Positions 1 to 12,456 of a DNA stretch of 46,434 nucleotides are shown here, piece by piece. The notes beneath the pieces are model-generated. The model worked only from the letters and a program-made list of their open reading frames with translations, searched no databases and was not told the origin of the DNA. Made by a program: the position numbers and the translations under genes. Position 1 is the stretch's first letter. The number at the start of each line of letters is the position of its first letter. The stretch comes from Gymnopilus junonius. Lineage: Eukaryota; Basidiomycota; Agaricomycetes; Agaricales; Galerinaceae. The stretch spans positions 1 through 46,434 of the forward strand of contig JADNYJ010000264.1 of the NCBI GenBank assembly GCA_015501075.1. Reading direction: 5' to 3'.

Positions 1-1980
1 TTCTTGAAACCCATTGCAGGCGACTTCGAGAGGAGAGAGCGTAAGCTGCTTGGTTTTAATGGTCAGAAAATGGCCAGTCTTTTATACGTTGCTGGTGAGA
101 AATCCAACGGTAAGTCATTTGTCGGCAGCATAGTTGACTCCAGGTCACCGAAAGCGCAGTGTGAGCTCAAACTAGGCAAAAAATACACTTCAGCAGCATT
201 AGACGTTCTGTCCACCTTACAGCCAACGCAAAACGACATAGCCAAAAATAACGGGACCGCCAAGGAAGTAAAGATATCAGTCTTTCGCAGAAAATTTCCC
301 AAAGACAAAAGCTGTGCTGTCTTCAACGCTTAAACCTGATATAGAACGTGTAAATGTAGTCGTTGCTGGAACCCACAGGTTGGGTAAAGTGCGAAAGAGT
401 TCCCACTTACAAGAGATTTTTAGCATTTTACCCACATCCATGTCTCTGGAATACCCAGCGCTCTACCGGTTTCCTTTCTTCAATGGAATTCCGAAGACAA
501 GGCGTGTGCTTGGGACTAACGGATATGAAACGGTACCAGCATCCCGAGTGAAGTAGCAGTGAGAAAGATCACTAAAAAGTAAAGTGGAAAGGTTCAAATC
601 TCGCGAGCTGGTTGACGCTGGGAGAAGAACAGGCTGGTTTGTAAGTGTACGCGGTCGAGGATGTTTGCCAAGGCTTCGCCAAGAGTTGCCAAGACTGTAC
701 AGTGACAGGTCACAACAAGTACAAATTATGTACAATTCTCCCTAGCAAACCTTGAAAAAAATAGTGAAAAAGACATTCCGATGGCATATTAAGGATCCGA
801 CCGCAGGAAAACATGAATCGCATAATTTTTTACCCTTGGATGTGCCATATATTTTCCGTTTGCTCAAGGAAAATTAAACTTCACAGCTACATGTAAATAG
901 GGACAAATACAGAGAAAAGCCCTTGGCATCACTTGCACTACCTGGACGGAACGTCGCGGAAGCAAGGTGCCAGTGGTCAGTGGCCTCAGCGAACTCAAAA
1001 ACGTTGGCGTTCAAAGAATGGGCTTCATGTATGACCGTAGACAACAACTCGGAGGTAGAGATGCACTGGCACAACCATTCAAGAGCAATAATACCCCTTT
1101 CTCGATACGCCAAAGCTCAATGTCGCCAGACAGCCTAACCAGGTCATTTCAAGTCAAATATTCGCATTGAGCGTGAGATCTACTCTTAGAAATCTTCATA
1201 AATGCTGACAGATTGGTGAGAATAGGGGACACAAGTGAGTTTCTGGCGAGAACAACTGTTCATTTGCAGGTATTCCGGACTCTGGCCGTCATCTCAACTC
1301 AGCGACCGCTAATGATAACAAAAGTTTTATATCCCACCAACCGCACGGCCGCAATAACAAAACTTGCGTGCTATTGGCTATGAGTCGGAAAAGATACTGA
1401 TATCAAGGATCCCATAGCCGATGTAGCTTGACTCTGACATATGACCAGACAATAGCCCTTCTGACCGCCCCGTTTCCCAAGGTTGATGAACTCTTGTGTT
1501 ATACCAATCTTCAACGTTACAAGTTCACGGTACGAGTTGTAATTAACTGTTGTCCGATTCCTGACGGAGTCGCCCTCCTTACGCGCCTTTTAGATTCATA
1601 AGACGAAAACCACTATCCGAAGCAAGGACAGGTTACAAGAACGGGATAGAAACAGACGTTAAGCGATCATATCAACGATGTGGATATGTCAACTGTTTGC
1701 ACCGGAAGACTGGGCTGCTAGAGCTTTGTTTTGAAACTAGAACTTCATACTGAAGTGACGCAGGCAGCAATTAATAATAGTCCATCCTGCCAGGAACTCT
1801 GGAGGATCCCCTTGCTTGGGTCTGTTTCTCATTGGACTTCTATGATCAGATCAAATATCGTCCCGAATGAAAGGTTGAGCGCAATACTGGTTTTTGTGAG
1901 TTCATTCCTCTCATCTGGGTTGAGCTCTCACTGTCATCCTGAATAAGATCAGTATGTTTCCGAAAGGATGGTACACATCC
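1..1980. other. Gene-free stretch upstream of the peroxidase
   Basis: I see no recognisable gene here. Open frames of 60-110 codons exist on both strands (for example 4-333 on plus and 63-326 on minus), but none has a familiar motif, a convincing splice pattern or a TATA box at a sensible distance. The last few hundred bases presumably hold the peroxidase promoter. Confidence 0.5.
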
Positions 1981-1991
1981 CCCATAAAACA

Positions 1992-1998
1992 TATAAAA
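1992..1998 (+). promoter_or_regulatory. TATA box of the peroxidase gene
   Basis: TATAAAA lies 66 bases before the peroxidase ATG, a usual distance for a basidiomycete gene with a short 5' leader. No other in-frame start lies between it and the ATG at 2064. Confidence 0.7.
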
Positions 1999-2063
1999 GA
2001 GAGCCCATTCTCCTCGTAGTAAATCAGGACAACTAGTCTTCTACTCCAGCACTTGAAGTTCCA

Positions 2064-3795
<1,732 letters not shown>

Positions 3796-4117
3796 GCGAC
3801 GAGTTGGGGAGTGATTTAATTGCTTTGGGCACGTCTATTTTATGGCTTTCCATGTATCCATATTTTTTTTCCGCAGAAATGACTCTACAAACTAGAATCC
3901 TTTTTCTTATCCTGAGAGCCTCTTCTTAATAGCATTCTTGTCGCAACATTGCCGAAGTATTCGATTGCTGATGGCCTCGCAGGGCCAAAAAAGTTTCAAG
4001 ACAAAACAGAATATCTTTTTCATTGTCTTCTGAAGGCGATTTCCGTTTCATCTCCGGTTTCTCGTTTATATATATGGAGGGTTGGGTTTGCATGTCTTCA
4101 TTACCCACCAACTCTTA
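3796..4117. other. 3' flank of the peroxidase
   Basis: AT-rich intergenic DNA with T-runs just after the peroxidase stop, probably its 3' UTR and polyadenylation region. No gene is seen. Confidence 0.5.
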
Positions 4118-4329
4118 CACTGCTGGCACCGATTTCTGTTTCTCTGGGAAATAGCACAAAAGAAACATGTCATATGATTTCTTTTTGCTGTTTCCCCTAA
4201 AAAGACTCTTCGGGCTTGCCGAATTTGGTATGCCCGATTGGTGTTTCTGCAAGAAACAGTAGAAAGATGTCGTCAGACGTGTTTCCTAGGTACCGTTTCT
4301 TAAAGAAACACTAGTCAGTGCCAGCAGTG
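4118..4329. mobile_element. 212-bp MITE with TTA target duplication
   Basis: The ends are perfect 12-bp inverted repeats, CACTGCTGGCAC (4118-4129) and GTGCCAGCAGTG (4318-4329). Weaker inverted similarity extends about 30 bases further inward. Both sides carry TTA (4115-4117 and 4330-4332), the 3-bp target duplication typical of PIF/Harbinger elements. The interior is rich in short palindromes of the form GTTTCT-N-AGAAAC (around 4243-4257 and 4295-4309). It has no coding capacity, so it is a non-autonomous miniature element. The superfamily is inferred from the TSD only. Confidence 0.78.
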
Positions 4330-5086
4330 TTAAGAAATACATACGTACTCGGAGCCACCAACGAACTTCCATTTTCATGATGATAAACAATGCCATCTCT
4401 AATGTTAAACCGTTTATCGCAACTCTGATAATAATTGCCGAGGCGTATGTTGTTTTTGTTTCGTGAATTCTCATTATAACGATCTCAATAGCAGTAGGGA
4501 GGAAAAGCCCTCAGAACGCAAACTCGAACCCTCAGCGGAAGCCACTGACCTACTCCAGCAGCTTCGAGATCCCAAGTCCAATATGTACCAATTCATTAGG
4601 GATGGGTCCAAAGCGTTGATCACACTTCTGGAAGAAACGAGGTCTGAAGATACTCTTAACCGCAGTGAGGCTTTTAACCTACGGCACTACCCAAAAGCTC
4701 AGCACTATCCTTCACCATCCAGCCCTTACAAAGGGGTGAGCGCGACCACGGTCGATAGATAGAGTTCTGTTACTTAAGAAATCGGAACTTCCAAAAAGAA
4801 GCGACTAGTAATTGATCTTCAAGCCGTTTGGCCCATTGTAAAATTTGACCGAGGCTGATGACGCACTGTTCGATTGCCGAAGCGCGAGTCAGTAATTAGG
4901 CTTTTGGTTTTGAATGAAAAGCCTTTTTGTCGAAGTTCGTAAGGTTTGACCGGAAACAATGGGAGGCCACAAGGTGTGCTAGCATTTATACAGTTTCTCG
5001 ACATAAGAGGTCCTCATCAATACTCTTCAACTTTGTGGCACTTAACCACTATCCTTACGCTTGGCGTGCGAGACCAGAAAGCGACT
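4330..5086. other. Intergenic; possible upstream exon on plus strand
   Basis: An open frame at 4463-4762 on plus is charged and helical-looking (a leucine-rich stretch around ATDLLQQLRD) and could be an upstream exon of the gene that follows. I cannot find splice sites that join the two convincingly, so I leave it unassigned. Confidence 0.3.
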
Positions 5087-5599
5087 ATGAACCCAGAAGT
5101 CGGCAGCAACGAGGAGGACTTCCTATCCGTTCCAGTAATGGGGCGTTCATCCTTACGTTCATCCTCTTTGGAAGCTTTGTACACTCTCTCCCGCCCTCAA
5201 TCCCCCGAAACAAACTCAACCTTTGAGACGGATTCTACTCTTTCCAATCCATCCCATGGCAAGGATGAGAAGGGCCTGAGGTCTATCAAACAAGAAGTGT
5301 TAAAAATCTTTCGACCTCAAAACTATCGTCGTTCTTCCGTCGATACTCAAGGAACAAGTTCCATCGAATTTATTTTGTCCACGGATGCCCCATTCATTCA
5401 AACTTCTACTGGATCTGTACAATTCAAACCCAAATACCCATCAAACGAAGAGGACTCTGATATATTCTGCGAACGTGATTCGCCGAATTGTGATATGCTT
5501 GAAGGCGATGTAGAAGGCGAGGAGGGACTGGATGAGGCTACAGTGGAGGCATCGAAAATCGCAAAGCGTCTCAGTCAGGAGCAGAAGTATTCTTCGTGA
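5087..5599 (+). CDS. Hypothetical Ser/acidic-rich protein
   Basis: Uncharacterised 170-aa open frame taken from the internal ATG (NPEVGSNEED follows). The frame is open back to 4946, so the true start may be earlier. The sequence is polar and probably disordered, with Ser/Thr-rich segments in the first half and a run of Glu/Asp (EGDVEGEEG) before a basic C-terminus. No domain is recognised. It is followed by an AT-rich region suitable as a 3' UTR. It could also be the last exon of a longer gene beginning near 4463. Confidence 0.4.
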   Translation: MNPEVGSNEEDFLSVPVMGRSSLRSSSLEALYTLSRPQSPETNSTFETDSTLSNPSHGKDEKGLRSIKQEVLKIFRPQNYRRSSVDTQGTSSIEFILSTDAPFIQTSTGSVQFKPKYPSNEEDSDIFCERDSPNCDMLEGDVEGEEGLDEATVEASKIAKRLSQEQKYSS

Positions 5600-5925
5600 A
5601 GTACACCACGCCATTTAGATCTAACTTGAAGTTTGGTGCTGTAATAAATTTCATTTAGTTGTACCAAGATATAATTCATTTCACTGTGAAGCAAATTACA
5701 ATGTCATCACTCTGTCGACGAAAAGGTAGGATAGTGCTTGCCACAGCAATTGGTACTTATAAAAGCTAGTTGATAAGAATTACAATATACAAGAGAAAGG
5801 AGGAACATGCTTGTTGTACTATATACTGTATATAAAGAATGGTAAATAAGGTCCACGTCGACATTGACGAACAACGTCACAAATTCGGAAGCAGAGTTCG
5901 TATATATGGGAGGCCCCAGCTGCTA
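5600..5925. other. Convergent intergenic region
   Basis: AT-rich sequence between the 3' ends of two converging genes, with TATA-like runs (5818-5840) and A-rich stretches. No gene is seen. Confidence 0.45.
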
Positions 5926-6801
5926 CTAACGAGCACCGGGATATTTCAGAGCGCCCGTCAGAGTTGAATAGTTGCTCACTAACCCAGGCTCTTTGTATGG
6001 GTCAAAAGGTTCCGGCATCCCGAAATCAGAGACAACAGAACGACGTAGGGGGCTTCGAGCAGAAACAGGAGTACGAGAGTCATGGCTTGGACGAGGTGTC
6101 CTAGAGTCAGAAACAACTGAACGACGCAGAGGGCTTTGAGCGGGAACAGGAGTACGAGATTGAGGGCTTGGATGAGGTGTCCCGGAATCAGAGACGGCAG
6201 AACGACGGAGGGAGGTCCGAGAGGAAACAGAAGCACGAGATCGAGGTCGTGGATTAGGTGTGGAAGCCGCGGAAGAGCGACGAGAATGAGGGTCGGGTGA
6301 TGCTTCATCCTCAGACTCGGAGTAGTTGCTACTTTCTTCGTCGCCGTAATATGCCGTTGAAGAAGGGGTTAGTGAGTGGAAGCGTTGAGGAGTAGTGGCA
6401 CCTTGACTGCTAGATCTGTCACGTGAATATGCAGAGCGGCTTGTTGCAATTGAAATGGCTGGGGTTGGACACGTCGGCGGAAAGTTAGGCGAAGGGGCTT
6501 CAAAACTATATGGTCGAGGGGTTGGTGGTATATAGACAGGTGAAGGCGGGGGTCGTTCGAATTCCTGAACGTGGGAGTAGAATCTAGGAGTCGGCGGAAC
6601 AAAAGCAGGGGTAGGCGCAGTCGGAGGGTTAGGTCTGTTTAGGAGGACAGCAGGGGCTTCTTGAGGATCATAGGAGGGACCTGGAGAAGATGATGGCGCC
6701 CGACACATGTTGTTAAATTCATTAATGGGGATTAGATGACGGGGGCGCGGCTCAACAATCGAAGCAGATTCGAATGATACGGTGATATATTGGAAGGCCA
6801 T
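5926..6801 (-). CDS. Hypothetical Pro/Ser-rich disordered protein with 27-aa repeats
   Basis: A single-exon frame of 291 aa if started at the Met of MAFQYITVSF. The open frame extends upstream to 6975, but a TATA box at about 6912-6919 (read on minus) favours the inner start, with an 85-base leader. After a short conserved-looking N-terminus the protein is Pro/Ser/Arg-rich with PPTPR motifs, an acidic patch (YSESEDEASPD) and, near the C-terminus, about three imperfect 27-aa repeats with the core SPLRRSVVSDS followed by SRTPV. It looks intrinsically disordered. The repeated RRS plus S/T-P sites suggest a phosphorylated scaffold, but no function can be named. Confidence 0.6.
   Translation of the reverse strand: MAFQYITVSFESASIVEPRPRHLIPINEFNNMCRAPSSSPGPSYDPQEAPAVLLNRPNPPTAPTPAFVPPTPRFYSHVQEFERPPPSPVYIPPTPRPYSFEAPSPNFPPTCPTPAISIATSRSAYSRDRSSSQGATTPQRFHSLTPSSTAYYGDEESSNYSESEDEASPDPHSRRSSAASTPNPRPRSRASVSSRTSLRRSAVSDSGTPHPSPQSRTPVPAQSPLRRSVVSDSRTPRPSHDSRTPVSARSPLRRSVVSDFGMPEPFDPYKEPGLVSNYSTLTGALKYPGAR
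6020..6262 (-). repeat. 81-bp imperfect tandem repeat inside a coding region
   Basis: Three units with a strict 81-base period (matching points at 6024, 6105 and 6186) encode the LRRS-V/A-VSD repeats of the disordered protein. The third unit is the most diverged. Confidence 0.75.
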
Positions 6802-7951
6802 AAGTGAAACGCTGTATGCGATATGTTTGAAGGCGGATGCCGGGTTGGAAGTGGAGGATGATCGTGGCGAATTGGCGGTGGGGATTGTACTTCTATTGAA
6901 GGTGGGCGCAGTATTTATATGGCGCGCAAAAGGCCCTCGTTTGGCCCAGGGTGGCAGTTGGCCTGCACAATGCATTACACTGGACTAAAAACCGTAATAC
7001 CAAGCACACTTCGTCATGCAGTGTAAATATTTGTTGCAACGGAGAATATTTGGCGAGGGGGTTTATTGTTGATATTATTTTAGCCTATTTCTGGGAAGTT
7101 TACTTCAATAAAGTGCACGCATGGAAAACACACGAAAGGAAGACTCACAGACCACTGGATTCAATAGTCGGCAGCGAATGAGGGCCATCTTTCAGTTTTT
7201 CAAATGCTGAAAATTCTAGTGGCACAAGCTCGTCCGGTGAGTCATAGATCAGCATGCCACCACCACGGCACCAAGGGTAGCGATGGGCAGAGTCGTCAAG
7301 TATCATCGTTTTGTCGTGAGAAGTATTGCCTAAAACCTAAAGTCAACAACAAAGTAGAAGATTTGACGCTGCGGCCACTCACGCTGAGACCATGTCAGGG
7401 CCTATGCATTATCTTGCTAAGCACAAAATGGGAGAAAGAGCAGTAGGAACGTCGCATTCGTTCAGACCAGGCCTCCAGGTTTACGCCTTCAGATTTGAAA
7501 CTGAAGAAAACGCTTGAGTTGGCGATACCAGCGGGCCAAAGCATGTTCAACCTTCCACCTTTGGTAATTTGTGAATTTCTTTACTAGTCGGCGTCGTAAC
7601 TTGAGGAGAAAGAAAAAAAGGAGTATGTAGTTAAGTAAGAAGTGCAAGACTGAAAGGAGGACTGGCGCAGCAGTTTCGGTCAAGACGTGGTGGTGGTTAA
7701 GAATGGGCGGTCTGAGTGTGACAGTCAGGGGTAGGCAAAGTCACACTTGCACATGATGTCAGAACTCACTACGTAACCAGTGCCTGGTAGGGGCGTAGGG
7801 ACGCATTAAAATATGTACAGTACTGCATAAACCCTGCAATACTAGGTAAAAAATAAGAGGATGAGAAATAAAATTATGTTTAAACCTTGGACGTTGCTTA
7901 GGAGGCGAAAAGCAAAAAATGGATGAAAACATAGTCAGGCTGCAAAACATT
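6802..7951. other. Intergenic region with TATA box for the minus-strand gene
   Basis: A TATATAAA-like box read on minus lies at about 6912-6919 and serves the gene at 5926-6801. The rest, including a hydrophobic 64-aa minus frame at 7489-7683, shows no recognisable gene. Confidence 0.45.
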
Positions 7952-9205
7952 CTAATGGGTACCAAATGTAATCATCCATCCGCCTCCGTTAATCGTCGGT
8001 TCAATGCCTCTAAACCACATAATGCCCCCAAGAGCGTCACAGCGTCTCATTACATCGTCAAATCTCTCCATTCTGCGATATGATTCCATTTGACACCGCT
8101 CTTTCAGAGCCCTCGCCGCCGTCTGCTGCCTCAAAGGCGGCCAGCTCATCTGTTCATCCCGCGTCACCGGAACCTGAAAGGTCTTCCAAATTTCAGTGAG
8201 AATATCTCCATTCTGTATACCACGAGGATTATACACAGTAAACGGCCAGGGAAACGTGGGCGCAGTATCACCTGCGACGGCATTGAAATGCATGTGGGTA
8301 AGGAAAGGATAAGTCGCAGGCTGCGCGAAATCCGGAGGTTCGCAATCCACAATAAAGGGTGTGCGGCCGTATCTGAGAGCCGTCGGTGACAAAGGGTTGT
8401 CAGATAGACACCAACTGAGAGGCGACGGACCCCAGAGAGAATGTTGAAGGAGTGGATTGATTTGGACTTCCCAGGGGAAAGGAAGAGGTTCGTTTGGCAC
8501 AGGATCCTTCCAACGACTTGGACGGGGTGGAAGAGCGCGGTGCTTAACGCCAGGAACCCATGTTTCGGGATGAGGCGAATGGTTTGGTCCGCGGAGGTTC
8601 TGGATCCTTGATTTGAGGTCCTGAGTAGTTATACTCTTCTCGCTCGTTACAGCTGCATGACAAAAATGGAACCCATTTATAAGATCTAGATATAGGAGAC
8701 AACTCGAAAGACCTACGAGAATTGATCGCCATGACGTCGTGTAGCATTGGACGGGCCCAATATCCGTATTGTTTCCATTCATGAAGTTCGACCTTTGAAG
8801 ACTGAAAGGTGTTTGATTTGCTGGCGTTACCAGAAGGAATAGATATAACGATCTCTTCGTCTAGAGAGAATGTACCTGTTGGCATCAATACATAGTCAGC
8901 AATGCCTGAATCGAGGCAGTCAGATGTAAATGCTCACCCGTCTGAAAGAATTTACGTATCCGAGCCCAGAACCCTTTCTTCCCTCCCGGCACAGGGACTT
9001 TAATTAAGCTGATAGTCGGCGTCGAGGACGATGATGTTATGGGGCTCTCGGGAGTGACCCTCGGGATATCAAAAACGGGCCTTAACGGGGACAATGGCAA
9101 CTCGTGATCGCTGAATGGGGTACTTTGCCATGGCTGGGAAAGATCATCGATGGGATCGACTGAGCGATAATACCCAGCGTTGTGCGCGTACGAAGGTCTA
9201 CCCAT
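7952..9205 (-). CDS. DUF6699 domain protein, 3 exons
   Basis: Three exons on minus (8938-9205, 8717-8875, 7952-8652) give 375 aa with consistent phases. Residues 1-140 are polar and probably disordered, with a basic patch KKGFWARIRKFF. From about residue 205 the protein has the pattern I associate with the basidiomycete DUF6699 family: INPLLQ, a hydrophobic strand around FIVDCEPP, PWPFTVYN, then GDILTEIWKTFQ and a C-terminal MWFRGIEPTINGGGW. The function of this family is unknown. Members are numerous in agarics and usually vary in the N-terminal tail, as here. The family name is from memory of its pattern. Confidence 0.75.
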
Positions 9206-10126
9206 GGCGTTCGAGAGGGGGATGATAGGAGTTCATGATCAAGAAGATAGACGCTGTGCAGGCAAGTCTTTCTTTGTAGGCCGGAAAAAAAGGAAAAACG
9301 CGCCGGACACGAGGCCGATTCTTGTTCCTTTTCGGCAAATTCGCCTCGAGGCGCGGTACGTCAATGTCATTCCACGGTGCTCAGTAGCGAGAGTCAGCAT
9401 GACTTCTCTTTGCAGAATGAGTCGCGATGCTGTGTATAAGACGATCAAGACTCAAGCTCAAGGCCCATGCGATATCGAGTTAGATATTTAAGTTACTGGC
9501 TTCATCGCAACTTCAGGCCGTTTGTCAGGTCAACTGAGCCCAAGAAATAGAGCAGAGAAGTTGGAAGTAAGCAGAAAAGTATCTATATTCTGTTCATTCA
9601 TCCAGCAGTGGCTGCGGTCGAGAGAGCAAGAATATTTGAGAAAGCAATGAGAAAGGCCAGAAAAGATTTGGCCTCGCTTTGTAATCCTATACAGTTACTT
9701 CGCTCCCTGCCGAAAGTCCATAGCAGAGCATTCAACGTCAACGTTGATGGAACGTTGGTGGGTTGACCTTCCTCCTTACATTTTCTTTGCAACTTAAATC
9801 GTCTGAGCTAGACATCATATCTTCATATCCGCTCTGGTGATATTTCTAATGCTGGAATCTGAACGATATTTTTGCTTACAGCAATGCTCCAAAAATCTCG
9901 TTTCTCATTCTTTGAGTTCTTTGCGCCCTCCTATATTGGATGCCTCTGGAAATCGCTCGGCTCGAAGTTTTACGTATAACACTGGTCCCTACGTACGAAC
10001 GCGCTTGCTTCGATCCATGCGTAATGCTCGATCTTGGCGGATCCAATTCACATCCAGTAGTCCTGTGACCGTAATTCCCTTGCTTATGGACTGCACCTCC
10101 TTGGTGTGTGGCATAGATGACTTCAG
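9206..10126. other. Intergenic
   Basis: Lies between the 5' end of the DUF6699 gene and the 3' end of the kinase relic. It contains the upstream region of the former; short open frames without recognisable motifs only. Confidence 0.4.
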
Positions 10127-11315
10127 CTATGAGTTGAGCCATTCATGAGCGAGCAACTCCTGACACGTCGCCCTTTTTTCGGGGTCTAATGTGAGCATCA
10201 ATCCGAAGAAGCTAATAAAGACGGCTATATCATCTGGTACTGGTTCCTCTGAATCCCCTCAGACACGCTTCTTGAGGGACGTCCGACCTGGGAGTGGTAT
10301 GTTCAACGGGCCTTATATAATTGTGATTGAGTTAAGAATACTGGGCTGGAGACACGGATTGACGCCTCACCGTCCTTTTCAAAATACAGGTGACTGTACT
10401 TTCCGCGTTTTACCATTTGCGCTGGATAATCAACCAACAAAGCTGTGTGTATGTAAGGAGTGGACTCTGGAATAACATCCGGTTTTATTAGGGATTGGCC
10501 CAAGACAAGCTGAAAGACCTAGGCAGAACTCTGGAATTGGCTTCGGCTATTCATACCAGATGTTATCCAACTCACAGCACATTCTAAACTCCAGATATCG
10601 GATGGTTTACCCCACCCAGCACCAGTGCACACTTCAGGCGCACGCAACGCTAGCGGATAAATGAGATCTGTGAAGTGTCCGGGAATGTCATCGGCCCAAC
10701 ATGCTGGAAAAAGAACGTCTCAGCATGGGAAAGAAAGAAAACAAGAGAAAAGGGTACGCACCAACACCCAAGTCGGCTAGCCTAACTTCAACTTCAGCCC
10801 ATGTCTCTGGAACATTCGGATCTCTAGTAGTCATGGGATACGATTGGGGGGGATCGTGTCCTCGAGATTAGATGGCCTTTTGGATCGGTCGAAGCAGATA
10901 TCTCATTGGAACCATCTTCATACAACTTGATATCGAAAAAAGCTGCTGCATCAAGTGGCGCTAGCAGTATGTTGTCTGTCTTGATGTCTGGACACTTTGG
11001 ATTAGATGACGTAAAAATCTAATTAGAAGTAGTCAAACCAGTATGAATGATACCACATTTATCATGCAAAAACTCAATGGCGAGGATGATTTGCCGGGTA
11101 ATGTGTTTCACCAAGGGGGTGGGCATTCTTTGATTCACCCGTCTCCCAGAAAAGGAGTACAGACTCCCGGTTAACGGTTCAGTGAACTTTATGTGGAACA
11201 TTTTCCTTTTTTTGTAGACTGACAAGGCGATAAAACGGGCAGAATGAGAGGGCGCTTCAGCGGATTCATGGTAGCTCGTATGAGACGTGAAAATAGATCC
11301 ACTGGCAAGAGCCAA
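10127..11315 (-). pseudogene. SRPK-like protein kinase, N-lobe missing, frame broken
   Basis: On minus the sequence encodes most of the catalytic half of an SR-protein kinase-like enzyme, spread over about six exons. In order: PLVKHITRQIILAIEFLHD; GIIHTDIKTDNIL across a splice (catalytic loop HTD); VRLADLGV (DLG in place of DFG); CWADDIPGHFTDLIYPLALR, APEV, then GWGKPSDIWSLECA; and a C-terminal LDPEKRATCQELLAHEWLNS. Three problems point to decay. No glycine-rich loop or VAIK lysine is found upstream. A run of seven G at 10846-10852 puts the DLG exon out of frame unless one base is removed. An in-frame TGA (10259-10261) lies before the last exon block. Such kinases are greatly expanded in agarics and often degenerate. 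Confidence 0.78.
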
Positions 11316-12324
11316 AGCTGCCGAACACGTTTCACTGTGAAGTCAATCAAATGCGAAGTGACATACACTCTGCTAGGATGATGATGACATGGGGAATTGT
11401 ATGCGCCCTATACATTTTACTACCTTATATCCAAATTTATGTTATAACTTTAAGGGGTGGGGCACGTCTCAGAGCCTCAGACGCGATTACATCACGTGGT
11501 GTTAAAATTTATCCCTCACGTCCGATACAAGCTTCGTACTTTAAGTTTAACCATGCTTTCAGCTTACGACTGCGACGGACTGTCTTCTACGCATACTTTA
11601 CCGACCTGTGTGTCTATAAACAAGGCTTGAGCTCGTCACGGTCCTTCCACGTAAATCATCTGACTTTGGGTGGCAAACTTATGGAACACCGGAAACCTAT
11701 CTTCGTTCATCTGATTCGCCGAAGATGGGCTTTGATAACGGTGCTTCAATAGCTCCACTCTGCGACGTGAATGCTTGTTCTTGGGTTTTGTCGACGTAAA
11801 GATTGATGGTTTCTATTAGAGGATGAAAAATCCCAACTCCTTGTGTCCTATGTCGTCTTGACGGGTTTCTAGAGTACCGTGCGGCATTGGGCGTTGCTTA
11901 AAACCGTTTCAAATACTCTGTTTTCTGCCCTCTGTATCTAAGTGACTTTTTTAATGTCGATATTCTCACTGTCTTACATCGGATCCTGGACTATGCCTGC
12001 CTCGTTGCAGCTTCCAGAGTTTCTCATTGCAATTGATGGACTAACTTAGGATCTTCTCGGGTAGGCCTTTTTTGACCCGGAAGGTCCTCAGAGTGCTTTA
12101 TTTACCGGTACTAATGCAGCGTCTCACGAGGCATTTTGTGGATGCTCAAATTGATAGCCAATCATTCGAATCTGCAGTGTGTGTGCACTACTCATTCCGC
12201 TCTCGCACGAAAATCACATCGATAAGGCTCGAAGAAAAATCATGCTCCTTCCATAAATTGACAATTTCAAATCGATAAAGCTTCAGATCAAGACTTGATT
12301 TTACACGCCGCCGTCCTTCCGAAG
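11316..12324. other. Intergenic
   Basis: No kinase N-lobe and no other recognisable gene. A plus frame of 133 codons at 11351-11752 lacks motifs and is probably chance. Confidence 0.45.
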
Positions 12325-12332
12325 TGGATATA
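12325..12332 (+). promoter_or_regulatory. TATA box of the second DUF6699 gene
   Basis: ATATAAAT stands about 130 bases before the chosen start at 12457 and fits transcription starting near 12355, upstream of both candidate ATGs. Confidence 0.5.
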
Positions 12333-12456
12333 AATCGACTGTGTGTTTTTTGCAGTTCAATTGCCTCTCCTCATCCGCCGCAAGTGATCTTGTATGTTCT
12401 TCTCAAAACCATTCGACTACCTTCGTGGAAAGGTTGGCTACCACACTCTTCCCACT

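Noticed and set aside
63..326. Minus frame of 87 codons, hydrophobic middle, as a small secreted protein
   Set aside because: No promoter, no cysteine pattern and an overlapping plus frame of equal length; cannot be told from chance.
590..620. GGTTCAAATC resembling a tRNA B box
   Set aside because: No A box at the right distance upstream and no acceptor-stem pairing.
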